64,000 nt of DNA, from assembly GCA_029573235.1 (NCBI GenBank), contig JAKQGX010000027.1:100504-164503 (forward strand). Direction: 5' to 3'. Shown piece after piece: positions 34,151-42,717 of the stretch. Both the position numbers and the translations under genes were made by a program. Source of the DNA: Bacteroidota bacterium (GTDB taxonomy: Bacteria > Bacteroidota > Bacteroidia > Chitinophagales > Chitinophagaceae). The notes below the pieces were generated by a model. The model did no database searches, had not been told where the DNA came from, and saw only the letters and a program-made list of their open reading frames with translations. Each line of letters opens with the position of its first letter. Position 1 is the stretch's first letter.

Positions 34151-36628
34151 TTACTTCTTAAATATGGTATAAACCAACGTGGCAACCGTAGTGAGGGCAG
34201 TAGTTATCGCTACGACTTCGGTAGTTGAAAGTCTATTCTTGTTTTCGGGTTTTAAAGGCACAAAAATCTCTGAACCCGGTTTTACTTTGGGGTACGTACG
34301 GAAGAAAAGAAAATTCTTGGTTCCTTGCACAGAGCCATTGGCGTAGGTGATATACGTGCGCTTTTTATGGGCATTACTTGTAAATCCTCCTGCTTTCAAA
34401 ATGTAATTTTTCAGACTATTACCAGGGTAGTACACCACTGCGGAAGAAGACAACACTTCGCCACTCACTCTTACGGTCTGCAATTGTTTTGGGATGCTGA
34501 TAACATCGCCGTCTTCCAGTAAAAGGTCGTTTCTTTGATGTGGTTTTTTTAATATTCTGTTGAGGTCAATACCCACAAACTTATTGCTCACGATCAATGT
34601 GTTTATTTCGTCTTCCACACGGGTTGAGTCAGTGGCTTTTTTCTGAATGGTTTTAAATTTCTTAGCTTTCAACTCCTCTTGTTCCAATTCCAACTGTGTT
34701 TTATTCCTTCGTTCTCTTTTTAAGGATGCACCGTCCTTATAAGCACTGGCAGTAAGCCCCCCGGCGCGTTTGATGATGTCGGAGATGCGATCGTTTTTGG
34801 AAGATAAAATATATGTGCCGGGAAAGAGCACCTCGCCTTCTATGCGTATTGTTTTCTGTACTTGATACCCAGGTGCAGGAAATACAGAAATAATATCAAA
34901 AGGTTTCAAAATAAAGTTGGAAGCATCCTTTAAATTTCGGTCGGTTGAAACGGTAAATATTTGTGCAATGGTGCTGGTGTCAGAAGTGAGATTGGAAATA
35001 CGCACCCGTCGTGCAATTTCAATTCTTTTGGCAGTAGCACCTTCTTTTAATCCTCCGGACTGAATGATGACGTCTTCTAAAGATAAGTTTTCAGAATAGG
35101 GCAACACTCCGGGGTTTCGTACTTCACCCGTCACATGGATGTTGTATTCTTCTTTTAAGTCAAAGGAAGAAGGGATGGAAATAATATCTTCTCTTTTCAG
35201 CACGATGTCTTCTACATTTCCGGATACAATATCTGCTGTATTAAATGAAATAACCTCACGCGTTAAGTCGTCTTTCAATCGGGTGATATAACCTCTATTG
35301 GGGAAAGCGTCTTCCTTCAGCCCATCAGCGCGTGCAATCAGTTGTTTTAACGATAGCCCGCTGCTCAACTCAAACTGTCCGGGACGAAACACGGCACCAT
35401 TGATGGTAACCCTGTTGGTGAATCGATTCAATAGTTCATCAACAAAAAATTTATCTCCCGAAACGGGTACATAACTTTCCACTTCATCGCTGGTAACGTC
35501 GTGCATGGAGCGCTCTGTTTCCGTATTTCTAATGTTTTTTATTCTCGCTTTGTAGGCATTGTCATCGTATCCGCCTGCAAAACGAATCAGGTCACCCAGC
35601 GTTTCATTAAACTTCATTTCGTATATCGCAGGGCGCTTCACTTTACCATTGATTTCTACCCTTGTTTTATAAGGCGGAATGCGAATGACATCTTGGTCTT
35701 GTAAACGAATATTGTTTTTTAAGGTGCCATAAAGTAAGAAGTCGTATATATCGAGTATCGCAATGATTTCAGCTCCTCTAATAATTTGCACTTGTCTAAA
35801 AGAGCCATTTTCATTTGGTCCACCTGAGGCATATAGTGCGTTGAAAACATTCGCTACAGAGGGCAGTGTGTATGTGCCGGGCTTTACGATTTCTCCGGTG
35901 AGCACTACTTTAATGCTACGGATATTACCCAGCGAAATACCCACCTTGGTATTCCCTGTTTTGATGCCGGGATATAAAGTAGTGAGCTTAGCACGAATGC
36001 GGGAAGACGCTTGTTCAATAGTGGCACCGGCTACTTGAACCACTCCGGCCATGGGGATATTGATGCTGCCTTCGGGAGATACAGTGAGGCTGTAATTGGC
36101 TTCCGAAAACCCATAAATATCCAACAAAATTTGATCGTCAGGACCGATTAAGTAATCAACGGGAGTGGCAATGCGCAAATTGGGTTCGAAAGTCAGATTG
36201 GTTTTTGAAAAAAGCTCGGATCCAAAAACTCGGGATGGAATTGTTACAGGGACATCAAATGCTTTTTCCTCTTCCGTAGCAGCTGTTTCATCGGTGAGTG
36301 CACCTTCTTCCGTAACTACTTTTCTGCTTTGAGTTTTTTTACGAGTAGCAGGTGTTGCAGTTTGTTGTCTTTTGATGATATCTACACGAGTACGCAACTT
36401 GCCTACTTCTTCCGAAGACATTCCTTTAGCAGCGGCTATCTGCTCCAGTTGGGCGTCATCTACTCCGGATGCTTGCATTTGTGCTAATAATTGACGAATC
36501 TGTGCGTCTGACAGTTCATCTACTTTGATGCTGGAAAGTGATTGTGGTGCGGCTACTTGTGCCTGTGCGGAAATGACACAGCAAAAAAAGAAACTGACTA
36601 GTATCGATAATAGAACCTTTTGAACCAT
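34151..36628 (-). CDS. Polysaccharide export protein with six SLBB domains
   Basis: 825 residues, Wza-like secretin-type exporter of capsule or exopolysaccharide. Signal peptide about 1-24. A poly-export domain near 150-235 (IGPDDQILLDIYGFSEANYS ... SPEGSINIPMAGVVQVAGAT) is followed by six SLBB units: VVLTGEIVKPGTYTLPS, VEINGKVKRPAIYEM, VTINGAVFRPGQFELSS, IHVTGEVRNPGVLPYS, IRIEGEVLFPGTYILSS and VRVSGEVLSSSAVVYYPG. A hydrophobic C-terminal segment (about 800-822) could cross the membrane. It has no clear lipobox, unlike Wza. No other polysaccharide gene adjoins it; Wzz and an O-antigen ligase lie 9-13 kb away on the same strand. Promoter box TATTTTTG at 36675-36682. Confidence 0.93.
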   Translation of the reverse strand: MVQKVLLSILVSFFFCCVISAQAQVAAPQSLSSIKVDELSDAQIRQLLAQMQASGVDDAQLEQIAAAKGMSSEEVGKLRTRVDIIKRQQTATPATRKKTQSRKVVTEEGALTDETAATEEEKAFDVPVTIPSRVFGSELFSKTNLTFEPNLRIATPVDYLIGPDDQILLDIYGFSEANYSLTVSPEGSINIPMAGVVQVAGATIEQASSRIRAKLTTLYPGIKTGNTKVGISLGNIRSIKVVLTGEIVKPGTYTLPSVANVFNALYASGGPNENGSFRQVQIIRGAEIIAILDIYDFLLYGTLKNNIRLQDQDVIRIPPYKTRVEINGKVKRPAIYEMKFNETLGDLIRFAGGYDDNAYKARIKNIRNTETERSMHDVTSDEVESYVPVSGDKFFVDELLNRFTNRVTINGAVFRPGQFELSSGLSLKQLIARADGLKEDAFPNRGYITRLKDDLTREVISFNTADIVSGNVEDIVLKREDIISIPSSFDLKEEYNIHVTGEVRNPGVLPYSENLSLEDVIIQSGGLKEGATAKRIEIARRVRISNLTSDTSTIAQIFTVSTDRNLKDASNFILKPFDIISVFPAPGYQVQKTIRIEGEVLFPGTYILSSKNDRISDIIKRAGGLTASAYKDGASLKRERRNKTQLELEQEELKAKKFKTIQKKATDSTRVEDEINTLIVSNKFVGIDLNRILKKPHQRNDLLLEDGDVISIPKQLQTVRVSGEVLSSSAVVYYPGNSLKNYILKAGGFTSNAHKKRTYITYANGSVQGTKNFLFFRTYPKVKPGSEIFVPLKPENKNRLSTTEVVAITTALTTVATLVYTIFKK

Positions 36629-36674
36629 CTATACGCTATATAAAAGATAAGAAAGTAATAATGTTAGCAGAAGG

Positions 36675-36682
36675 CAAAAATA
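36675..36682 (-). promoter_or_regulatory. TAnnTTTG promoter box for the SLBB exporter
   Basis: The minus strand reads TATTTTTG, an exact match, 46 bases before the exporter start, in the 218-base gap that separates it from the chromate transporter gene. Confidence 0.4.
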
Positions 36683-36846
36683 TATTTTTTGAATTAGTAT
36701 TCTGTCATTTCTGATCGGCTGTCATCTTTCCCGAATAGAATAAACGAATTGTACAAGGCAGTAGATAATAATTCCGTTAGACTACAATAATACTTATTTA
36801 TTTCAATTGCCTTTCCAATGATACTCGCTTATGCAACCGTTGTCAA

Positions 36847-38055
36847 CTATATCATTAACGTGAGCCCCATCAGCAACCAGCCGATAACAATAAACGGAGC
36901 CGGTATTTTGGTAAAGGTTAGAATACAAAATGTAATGACCACCACTACCACATTCAGCCACTCAAAAGGAATCGCTTCAAACAACACAATGCCCGAGGCC
37001 CAAATGATGCCCACAATGGCGGCTAATATGCCCTCTAAGGCACGGTAAATAATAACATACTTTTTGAGGTTTTGGTATAAAGGAAACAGGAATAAAAGCA
37101 ATAAGGTGCTGGGAAGAAAAACGGCGATGGTGGCAATGAGGCTACCAATAATTTGCCAATGGCTTCCCCAAGAGCTCATGATTAACCCTCCCACAAAACT
37201 ACTCAGAGAGAAAACCGGCCCGGGTACGGCTTGCACCATTCCATAACCTGTAAGCAATTGCGACGAGGTAAGTAGGGGAGCCTGTCCCATTTCGATAGGA
37301 TGGTTTACAAACTGGTATAGCATCATGGGTATTAAGGCTTGGCTACCGCCAAATACAATAGATCCAAAACGATAAAAGTTTTCAAACAAATTAAAGACTC
37401 GCTTGTATTCCCAATCATGCAATCGTGCTAGCTCTGAAAGCATACCGGCAACTATGAACAACAAGAGAAATAACCACAAGTTCATCCATCGCATGGGCTT
37501 TGGCTTTTCCGATTTCTTGGGTATTCGCTTATTGCTAAAATTGCTAATAAAACCGGCTACTAGTAAGATAATCGGAAAGACCCAAGGAGTACGAATAAAA
37601 TAAGTAGTGATGCCGGCACCTATCATTATGAGTACCGTAGCATAATGAGTGATGCTGGTTTTCATCATGCGTAATGCCGCATACGCCATAAAACCTACCG
37701 ACATGGGCAATACGTACTTAAAGAGATGAGATTGGAGGTCGCGGGCATTGATGTACAACAACAAAAATGAAAACGCCCCCATGATAACCGAAGCCGGCAA
37801 TATCCAACACAGCAACGTGGCAATTGCCAAAGGAATACCGCCCCGCTTGAAGCCTATTAATACCACAGTTTGCGTAGAAGAGGGACCGGGAAGCATCTGG
37901 CAAAACGCATTATACTCCATGAGCTCTTCTTCTGTAACGTCTTTTCGCTTCTGAACAAACGTTCGTACCATCATTCCCAAATGCCCTTGAGGTCCTCCAA
38001 ATGCAGTAATAGAATAGAGGAGTACGTCCCTTAAAAACGGTATATGACGCAGCAT
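36847..38055 (-). CDS. Chromate transporter, two-domain ChrA type
   Basis: About 402 residues with ten to twelve membrane helices. Both CHR halves are present in one chain: [20 protein letters not shown] followed by [20 protein letters not shown], and [16 protein letters not shown] followed by [20 protein letters not shown]. This is the long-chain ChrA architecture, an inner-membrane exporter of chromate or a related oxyanion; sulfate-linked roles have been proposed for family members. The frame extends 28 hydrophobic residues upstream to 38139, but the start at 38055 fits the family N-terminus better. It is divergent from a small membrane protein gene. Confidence 0.9.
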   Translation of the reverse strand: MLRHIPFLRDVLLYSITAFGGPQGHLGMMVRTFVQKRKDVTEEELMEYNAFCQMLPGPSSTQTVVLIGFKRGGIPLAIATLLCWILPASVIMGAFSFLLLYINARDLQSHLFKYVLPMSVGFMAYAALRMMKTSITHYATVLIMIGAGITTYFIRTPWVFPIILLVAGFISNFSNKRIPKKSEKPKPMRWMNLWLFLLLFIVAGMLSELARLHDWEYKRVFNLFENFYRFGSIVFGGSQALIPMMLYQFVNHPIEMGQAPLLTSSQLLTGYGMVQAVPGPVFSLSSFVGGLIMSSWGSHWQIIGSLIATIAVFLPSTLLLLFLFPLYQNLKKYVIIYRALEGILAAIVGIIWASGIVLFEAIPFEWLNVVVVVITFCILTFTKIPAPFIVIGWLLMGLTLMI

Positions 38056-38151
38056 TTTCACAGCAGCAATAAAAGTAAAGACTATGCCGTAAAAAAATCC
38101 TAAAAAGAAGTAGGCAATCTTTACTATCTTGCGACTCAAATTATCTATTTC

Positions 38152-38298
38152 ATGAAAGGCTTAGTACTTAGTTCCTTGTATGATTCTATGCAATATGGCA
38201 CCGGCTGGGTTATTAGTTACGTGTTTATGTTTCTGATGCTTATCGGAATCATTTATGCCATGTCGCAATACTTGGCTCCTCACAAGCGTAAAAAATAA
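38152..38298 (+). CDS. 48-residue single-span membrane protein
   Basis: A short open frame: ATG at 38152, TAA at 38296-38298. The product starts [18 protein letters not shown], has one long hydrophobic helix (about 19-38, [18 protein letters not shown]) and ends in a basic tail, APHKRKK, so an N-out, C-in inner-membrane orientation is expected. It lies 8 bases before the pdxH start, on the same strand, which supports translation and co-transcription. I recognise no family. It could be a subunit of a larger membrane complex, or be specific to this lineage. Confidence 0.7.
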   Translation: MKGLVLSSLYDSMQYGTGWVISYVFMFLMLIGIIYAMSQYLAPHKRKK

Positions 38299-38306
38299 TT
38301 TCCATC

Positions 38307-38951
38307 GTGTCTCAGTTGGCGAATATTAGTGCCTTACGTACCGATTACCGAAAAGCAGCTTTAGACGAAGCATCCGTTGGGCAGCATCCCATTCCTTTTT
38401 TTGAAAAATGGTTTCTCGAAGCATGTGCCGCAGAAGTGGCAGAGGCGAATGCAATGACCCTTGCCACCGCCAGCAAAGAGGGTATTCCTCATGCTCGAAT
38501 GGTACTGCTGAAAGGTGTCGAAAACAACGGCTTTACTTTTTTTACCAACTACGATAGCAACAAAGGGCACGACTTGCAAGAAAACCCACACGCCGCGTTA
38601 GTATTTTATTGGAAGGAACTGGAACGCCAAGTGCGTATCGAAGGTCGTATCGAAAGATTATCAGATGCCGCCAGTGATGAGTATTTTCACTCACGTCCCG
38701 AAGGCAGTCGTTTGGGTGCATGGGCTAGCCCGCAAAGTAAAATCATTCCCAACCGGGATGTTTTAGAAGCAAACTATAATAAATACCAACAACAGTTTGC
38801 GGGTCATATTCCTCGCCCCGCACATTGGGGAGGTTTTATACTGCTTCCTTCTTGTATCGAATTTTGGCAAGGCCGAAGCAATCGTATGCATGATAGAGTC
38901 GTTTTTATCAACGAAAGCGGTGCGTGGAAAAAACATCGCTTAGCTCCATAA
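38307..38951 (+). CDS. pdxH: Pyridoxamine 5'-phosphate oxidase, GTG start
   Basis: 214-residue FMN enzyme that oxidises pyridoxine or pyridoxamine phosphate to pyridoxal phosphate, the last step of vitamin B6 synthesis and salvage. Family landmarks: AMTLATASKEGIPHARMVLL (about 49-68), FFTNYDSNKGHDLQENPHAA, RQVRIEGRIERLSDAASDEY, SRPEGSRLGAWASPQS (substrate phosphate loop), and the C-terminal RPAHWGGFILLPSCIEFWQG with RLHDR-like NRMHDRVVF and the end KKHRLAP. The start is GTG at 38307; no in-frame ATG precedes the conserved part. It follows the 48-residue membrane protein gene by 8 bases. Confidence 0.96.
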   Translation: MSQLANISALRTDYRKAALDEASVGQHPIPFFEKWFLEACAAEVAEANAMTLATASKEGIPHARMVLLKGVENNGFTFFTNYDSNKGHDLQENPHAALVFYWKELERQVRIEGRIERLSDAASDEYFHSRPEGSRLGAWASPQSKIIPNRDVLEANYNKYQQQFAGHIPRPAHWGGFILLPSCIEFWQGRSNRMHDRVVFINESGAWKKHRLAP

Positions 38952-39041
38952 TTTATAGCGTTTCCTTGATTCCTTCTTTTTTGTCTTTAAACATCCTTTA
39001 TTGACAACTGAAAAACCTTTTTTATTTCATAAAAAGCACCC

Positions 39042-39698
39042 ATGAACATCAACACTGCTCTATTCGATATGGATGGACTGCTTCTCGATACCGAACCGCT
39101 ATGGGGTGAAAGCATGTTGCGAATAGCGCAAAAGCACCACATTCCCATCACCCAAGGGTTGTTCAAAGAAACGACCGGTTTGCGTATTTGTGAAGTCACC
39201 GATTATTGGGCTGTAAAATATCCGTGGAAAGGTGCGCCGGCAGCAGTTGTTGCCGATGAGATAGTGGAAGACATTATTGCATTAGCCAAGCAGAAAGGTC
39301 GGGTGATGCCCGGTGTGCTGGCTTCTTTAGGTATGCTAAAAGAACAAGGATTCAAAATAGGATTGGCATCATCATCGCCCACCCAAATGATACATGCATT
39401 GGTTGATTTCTTTCAATTAACATCTTACTTTGATTGTATGACTTCTGCAGACGAAGTAGCCTTGGGAAAACCGCATCCTGCTGTGTTTATGAAATGTGCG
39501 GAACAACTCAATAGCCATTCCATGGAATGTGTAGTGCTGGAAGACAGTGTGAATGGCGTCATTGCCGGCAAGGCGGCTCGAATGAAAGTGATTGCCATCC
39601 CCGATGCAGCGCATTACAACAAGCCCCAATTTACCCTTGCAGATGCCAAGTTGAAAAGCATGGAGGAGTTGACCATTAGCCTCATTCATCAGCTATAA
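39042..39698 (+). CDS. hxpB: HAD-family hexitol/2-deoxyglucose-6-phosphate phosphatase
   Basis: 218-residue HAD phosphatase of the beta-phosphoglucomutase/HxpB group. Motif I is FDMDGLLLDTEPLWGESM (8-25) with both Asp, motif II IGLASSSPT near 105-113, motif III Lys in LGKPHPAVF near 142, and motif IV VLEDSVNGVIAG near 162-173. The sequence LFKETTGLRICEVTDYWAVK and PWKG resembles E. coli YniC/HxpB, which removes phosphate from sorbitol- and mannitol-6-phosphate and 2-deoxyglucose-6-phosphate. The subgroup is likely, the true substrate here uncertain. Single gene, 4 bases from the convergent DinB gene. Confidence 0.88.
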   Translation: MNINTALFDMDGLLLDTEPLWGESMLRIAQKHHIPITQGLFKETTGLRICEVTDYWAVKYPWKGAPAAVVADEIVEDIIALAKQKGRVMPGVLASLGMLKEQGFKIGLASSSPTQMIHALVDFFQLTSYFDCMTSADEVALGKPHPAVFMKCAEQLNSHSMECVVLEDSVNGVIAGKAARMKVIAIPDAAHYNKPQFTLADAKLKSMEELTISLIHQL

Positions 39699-39702
39699 TA
39701 GA

Positions 39703-40200
39703 TTATGTCCCGATGGGCTTACGTGGTATGGATAAACTTTGCCATTCGGCTCCCTTCCGCATCTTAGCAATAAACACTATTTGCCCCACATGATAGGCGT
39801 AATGCGCTATTTGACGGTTGATAGCTTCCAACACCGTATGGGCTTCTTGACGGATATATATGGTTTTGCTGAGGTCGGCTTCTGTTAATTCGTGTAGAGT
39901 GGTCATCAGGTATTGCCAGCCTTCATTCCATTTTTCCATTACAGCAGCACGAGTAGCTTCAGTTTGTTCAAACTCTGTATCACGCTCTCGCCAAGGCTTT
40001 TCGCCATCCTCTGTCAGAAAGTTGGTCCAGCGGCTGCGCATATTACCCCAAAGGTGTTTTACGATGATGGCAATGCTGTTGCTCTCTTCATGAGCCTGAT
40101 AAAACAGTGCGGCATCATCCAACTGCAACAGGGCTTTCTCACCCAACTGGCGGTAATAATCAAATTGGCGAATACTGCTTTTGAGATAGTTTAATGACAT
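39703..40200 (-). CDS. DinB-superfamily protein (DUF1572)
   Basis: 165-residue four-helix protein of the DinB/YfiT-like group. The three metal-binding His of the family appear: one in NSIAIIVKHLWGNM (near 45), and two in AINRQIAHYAYHVGQIVFIA (near 135-150), which ends in the typical YHVGQI. Such proteins are metal-dependent; some act as thiol transferases for bacillithiol or mycothiol. The gene for YtxJ, a bacillithiol-system protein, is in this window at 50.5 kb. The start at 40200 (MSLNYLKSSIRQFD) fits; the frame runs 54 codons further into the divergent transporter gene. Confidence 0.88.
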   Translation of the reverse strand: MSLNYLKSSIRQFDYYRQLGEKALLQLDDAALFYQAHEESNSIAIIVKHLWGNMRSRWTNFLTEDGEKPWRERDTEFEQTEATRAAVMEKWNEGWQYLMTTLHELTEADLSKTIYIRQEAHTVLEAINRQIAHYAYHVGQIVFIAKMRKGAEWQSLSIPRKPIGT

Positions 40201-40207
40201 AGTTTTG
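40200..40207 (+). promoter_or_regulatory. TAnnTTTG promoter box for the SMR transporter
   Basis: TAGTTTTG, an exact match, 27 bases before the transporter ATG and overlapping the first base of the divergent DinB start codon. A TTTG at 40180-40183 lies 16 bases upstream of the box, a little close for a -33 element. Confidence 0.4.
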
Positions 40208-40234
40208 TGTTTGTTATTACCATCATCATTTATC

Positions 40235-40564
40235 ATGAATTGGCTCCTGCTTATCCTCGCCGGATTTTTTGAAGTGGGTTTCACCACCTGTCTTAGCAAG
40301 GCAAAAGAAGCGCAAGGTACCACTGCGGTGTATTGGTTATTGGGCTTTTTGGTAAGCCTCATTTGCAGTATGTATTTACTTTACAAAGCTACGCAAACCC
40401 TGCCAATGGGTACTGCTTATGCTGTGTGGACGGGCATCGGAGCCGTGGGCACCGTCATCATGGGCATCTTATTTTTCAAAGAACCCGCTACTTTTTACCG
40501 CCTGTTTTTTATAGCCACCCTCATTGGCTCTATCATCGGACTGAAGTTCGTAAGCAACCATTGA
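40235..40564 (+). CDS. SMR-family transporter, SugE/Gdx-like
   Basis: 109 residues, four membrane helices, active as an antiparallel or dual-topology dimer. The essential Glu of helix 1 is in LAGFFEVGFTTCL (Glu13). Helix 3 reads LPMGTAYAVWTGIGAVGTVI, which matches the SugE/Gdx guanidinium exporters (VGTAYAVWVGIGAVG) more closely than EmrE. It is therefore probably a guanidinium/H+ antiporter, but without a guanidine riboswitch upstream. The start at 40235 (MNWLLLILAGF) begins the first helix; the frame is open 30 bases earlier. Divergent from the DinB gene with only 34 bases between. Confidence 0.88.
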   Translation: MNWLLLILAGFFEVGFTTCLSKAKEAQGTTAVYWLLGFLVSLICSMYLLYKATQTLPMGTAYAVWTGIGAVGTVIMGILFFKEPATFYRLFFIATLIGSIIGLKFVSNH

Positions 40565-40737
40565 TACAAGTATTTTTTTATTGGCTTCGCCGTATGTACT
40601 ACTATGTAGCAAGAGTGGCGATGGCACCGTTCATCTGCCCATATCTATAGAGCACTATTCTCACGGTGTAGTAGCTTCACTTCAAAACACTACGGCACAA
40701 TATTCAATGGAGTTTTTGACAAGTGAGTTGCAAAAAA

Positions 40738-41076
40738 TTACGCCTTTTTTACAAATTCCGATTTTAAAGACATTGCACCGAAGCCGTCAATTTTACAGTC
40801 AATATTATGGTCGCCATCTACTAAACGAATATTGCGCACTTTGGTACCGGCTTTTATACTTTGCGTAGCACCTTTCACCGGCAGGTTTTTTATCACCACT
40901 ACCGAGTCACCATTTTGAAGGATGTTGCCATTACAGTCTTTTACTACCAAGCCTTCTTCTACGGGTTCTTGTTCCTCCGGATTCCATTCATGCCCACATT
41001 CAGGGCATACCAACAAGTTGTCTAATTCGTACGTATAAGATGATTGACACTGTGGGCAAGGAGCTAATTCAGGCAT
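40738..41076 (-). CDS. yjdM: YjdM/PhnA-family zinc-ribbon protein
   Basis: 112 residues. The N-terminal zinc ribbon has two CxxC pairs, [14 protein letters not shown] and [12 protein letters not shown] (residues 6-9 and 23-26), and the C-terminal domain reads [20 protein letters not shown] and [20 protein letters not shown] to [13 protein letters not shown]. This is the protein named PhnA or YjdM, once linked to alkylphosphonate use; no phn gene is near, and its true role is unsettled. The start at 41076 (MPELAPC) matches homologues. A TATCTTTG box is at 41101-41108 on the same strand. Confidence 0.94.
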   Translation of the reverse strand: MPELAPCPQCQSSYTYELDNLLVCPECGHEWNPEEQEPVEEGLVVKDCNGNILQNGDSVVVIKNLPVKGATQSIKAGTKVRNIRLVDGDHNIDCKIDGFGAMSLKSEFVKKA

Positions 41077-41100
41077 TTTTCTGTCGTGTTTTATTGCCCG

Positions 41101-41108
41101 CAAAGATA
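41101..41108 (-). promoter_or_regulatory. TAnnTTTG promoter box for yjdM
   Basis: The minus strand reads TATCTTTG, an exact match, 24 bases before the yjdM start. A -33 TTG is not evident. Confidence 0.4.
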
Positions 41109-41170
41109 AGATTTATTGTCCGTGTACTCTGCGCAGATTTGTATGGACAATATAGCTCACTTAGCAACTG

Positions 41171-41599
41171 TCACTTGCCAGTGCGAATAAAATATTGCAG
41201 TGCGAGTTCATAACCCAACAATCCCAAGCCGCTGATGGAGCCCACACATTTGCTAGCTATAAATGATGTTTTTCGAAAGTCTTCTCTTGCTAATATGTTA
41301 GAAATATGCACTTCCACCACCGGAGTGCGAATAGCGGCAATGGTATCAGCAAGGGCAATGCTAGTGTGCGTGTATCCACCGGCATTGAGTATGATGCCTT
41401 CTACGCCGTTGTGGCAGCTTTGCAGAAAATCAATTAATTCCCCTTCTATATTTGACTGAAAAAACAAGAACGATATCTCCGGATAAGAGGTGGGTAAGCT
41501 GTCAAGAAAGCTTTGTAACGAAGCGGTGCCATATACTTCCGGCTCTCGCGTACCCACAAGATTCAGATTCGGTCCGTTGACAATAGCTATTGTTGGCAT
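41171..41599 (-). CDS. aroQ: Type II 3-dehydroquinate dehydratase
   Basis: 142-residue dodecameric enzyme of the shikimate pathway that dehydrates 3-dehydroquinate. Family motifs: IAIVNGPNLNLVGTREPEVYG (5-25) with the catalytic Arg and Tyr, LFFQSNIEGELIDFLQ, GIILNAGGYTHTSIALADTI and VVEVHISNILAREDFRKTSF with the conserved His, then ISGLGLLGYELALQYF. Length is normal. It is divergent from xerD with 54 bases between the two starts, and is the only shikimate gene in the window. Confidence 0.97.
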   Translation of the reverse strand: MPTIAIVNGPNLNLVGTREPEVYGTASLQSFLDSLPTSYPEISFLFFQSNIEGELIDFLQSCHNGVEGIILNAGGYTHTSIALADTIAAIRTPVVEVHISNILAREDFRKTSFIASKCVGSISGLGLLGYELALQYFIRTGK

Positions 41600-41637
41600 G
41601 GTGTAAAATATTTAGTACCAAGATAAGAAACAGCTCC

Positions 41638-41645
41638 TAAATTTG
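41638..41645 (+). promoter_or_regulatory. TAnnTTTG promoter box directly before xerD
   Basis: TAAATTTG, an exact match, with only 8 bases to the xerD ATG. If used, the message would start at or within a few bases of the start codon. No good -33 TTG is present. Confidence 0.45.
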
Positions 41646-41653
41646 ATTGCATA

Positions 41654-42559
41654 ATGGCATTGTGGGATTCGTATATTAAAGGGTTCGTTGCATACTTGCA
41701 ATTAGAGCGTTCCTTGTCGGAGAACACCGTTGCGGCTTATGTTCACGATGTTCAATTGTTAGCGCATTATTTTCAAGAGCAGCCTGACGCGCCTTCGCTG
41801 GATACGATAACATTACAAGACCTGCAAACCTTTTTGCAAGCTATACACGAAATGGATTTAGCAGCAGGCACACAAGCACGTGTACTCAGTGGTATCAAAT
41901 CGTTTTTTCGTTTCCTTCGTTTAGAAGATATCATACCTACCAATCCCAGTGAGTTGTTGCAAACCCCCAAACTACATCGCAAGCTCCCTGATTTTCTTTC
42001 GATAGCAGAGATAGAACAACTGATGGCGGTAATAGACCATAGCACTCCCGAAGGTCAGCGCAATCGTGCTATGCTCGAAACCCTTTACAGTTGCGGACTT
42101 CGGGTAAGTGAGTTGATCGCACTGCGCCTTTCAATGCTTTATTTAGATGCCGGTTTTATACGAGTGATTGGCAAGGGGAATAAAGAGCGATTAGTACCCA
42201 TCGGTAGCGAAGCCGTCAAACAAATACGCTTCTATACCGACCATGTACGTGCTATGATGAATATAAAACTGGGCAGTGAAGACATCTTGTTTCTCAATCG
42301 TCGGGGCAGCTCCTTGTCAAGGGTAATGGTATTTATCATCATCAAAGACCTTACGAAAAAAGCAGGTATTCAAAAGAACATTCACCCGCACGTATTACGG
42401 CATTCGTTTGCTACTCATTTGGTAGAAGCCGGAGCTGACCTTCGCGCTGTACAAGAAATGCTGGGGCACAAAAGCATTATCACTACGGAAATATACACCC
42501 ACTTAGACAGATCGTACCTGCGAAACACATTGGAAAAATTCCACCCAAGATTTAAGTAA
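41654..42559 (+). CDS. xerD: Tyrosine recombinase XerD
   Basis: 301-residue site-specific recombinase that resolves chromosome dimers at dif with XerC. An N-terminal SAM-like core-binding domain (about 3-90) is followed by the catalytic domain with all active residues: Arg150 (SCGLRVSEL), Lys174 (GKGNKERLVP), His246-x-x-Arg249 (HPHVLRHSFATHL), His272 (LGHKSIITTEIYTH) and the nucleophile Tyr281. Length and family features match XerD, and no mobile-element genes surround it, so it is the housekeeping enzyme and not an integrase. No dif-like site is seen next to it. Confidence 0.95.
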   Translation: MALWDSYIKGFVAYLQLERSLSENTVAAYVHDVQLLAHYFQEQPDAPSLDTITLQDLQTFLQAIHEMDLAAGTQARVLSGIKSFFRFLRLEDIIPTNPSELLQTPKLHRKLPDFLSIAEIEQLMAVIDHSTPEGQRNRAMLETLYSCGLRVSELIALRLSMLYLDAGFIRVIGKGNKERLVPIGSEAVKQIRFYTDHVRAMMNIKLGSEDILFLNRRGSSLSRVMVFIIIKDLTKKAGIQKNIHPHVLRHSFATHLVEAGADLRAVQEMLGHKSIITTEIYTHLDRSYLRNTLEKFHPRFK

Positions 42560-42682
42560 ACGGTAGCAAGAGCGAATGTATTACCGTAGTAACGTGAGAT
42601 GCATTTTGAAACTATAAACAGTTGCTTGTGTGTGATAAACTAGCCCTGTTGTCAGCGATACTCCTCGTCAAGTAAAACAAAT

Positions 42683-42713
42683 TTTGCCCTTTATTTTTTG
42701 AAAGTTATTTTTG
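42683..42713 (+). promoter_or_regulatory. Consensus Bacteroidota promoter with leaderless arrangement
   Basis: TTTG at 42683-42686, exactly 19 bases, then TATTTTTG at 42706-42713: a full match to the TTTG-N19-TAnnTTTG consensus. The ATG of the next gene follows after 4 bases, so transcription should begin at or very near it. Confidence 0.7.
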
Positions 42714-42717
42714 AGGT

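Noticed and set aside
40201..40234. Guanidine riboswitch before the SugE/Gdx-like gene
   Set aside because: Only 34 bases separate the divergent start codons, too few for a guanidine-I type element, and no matching motif is seen.
40581..40868. 95-codon plus-strand frame between the SMR transporter and yjdM
   Set aside because: Its second half is antisense to yjdM, which has clear zinc-ribbon motifs, and the first half shows no family resemblance.
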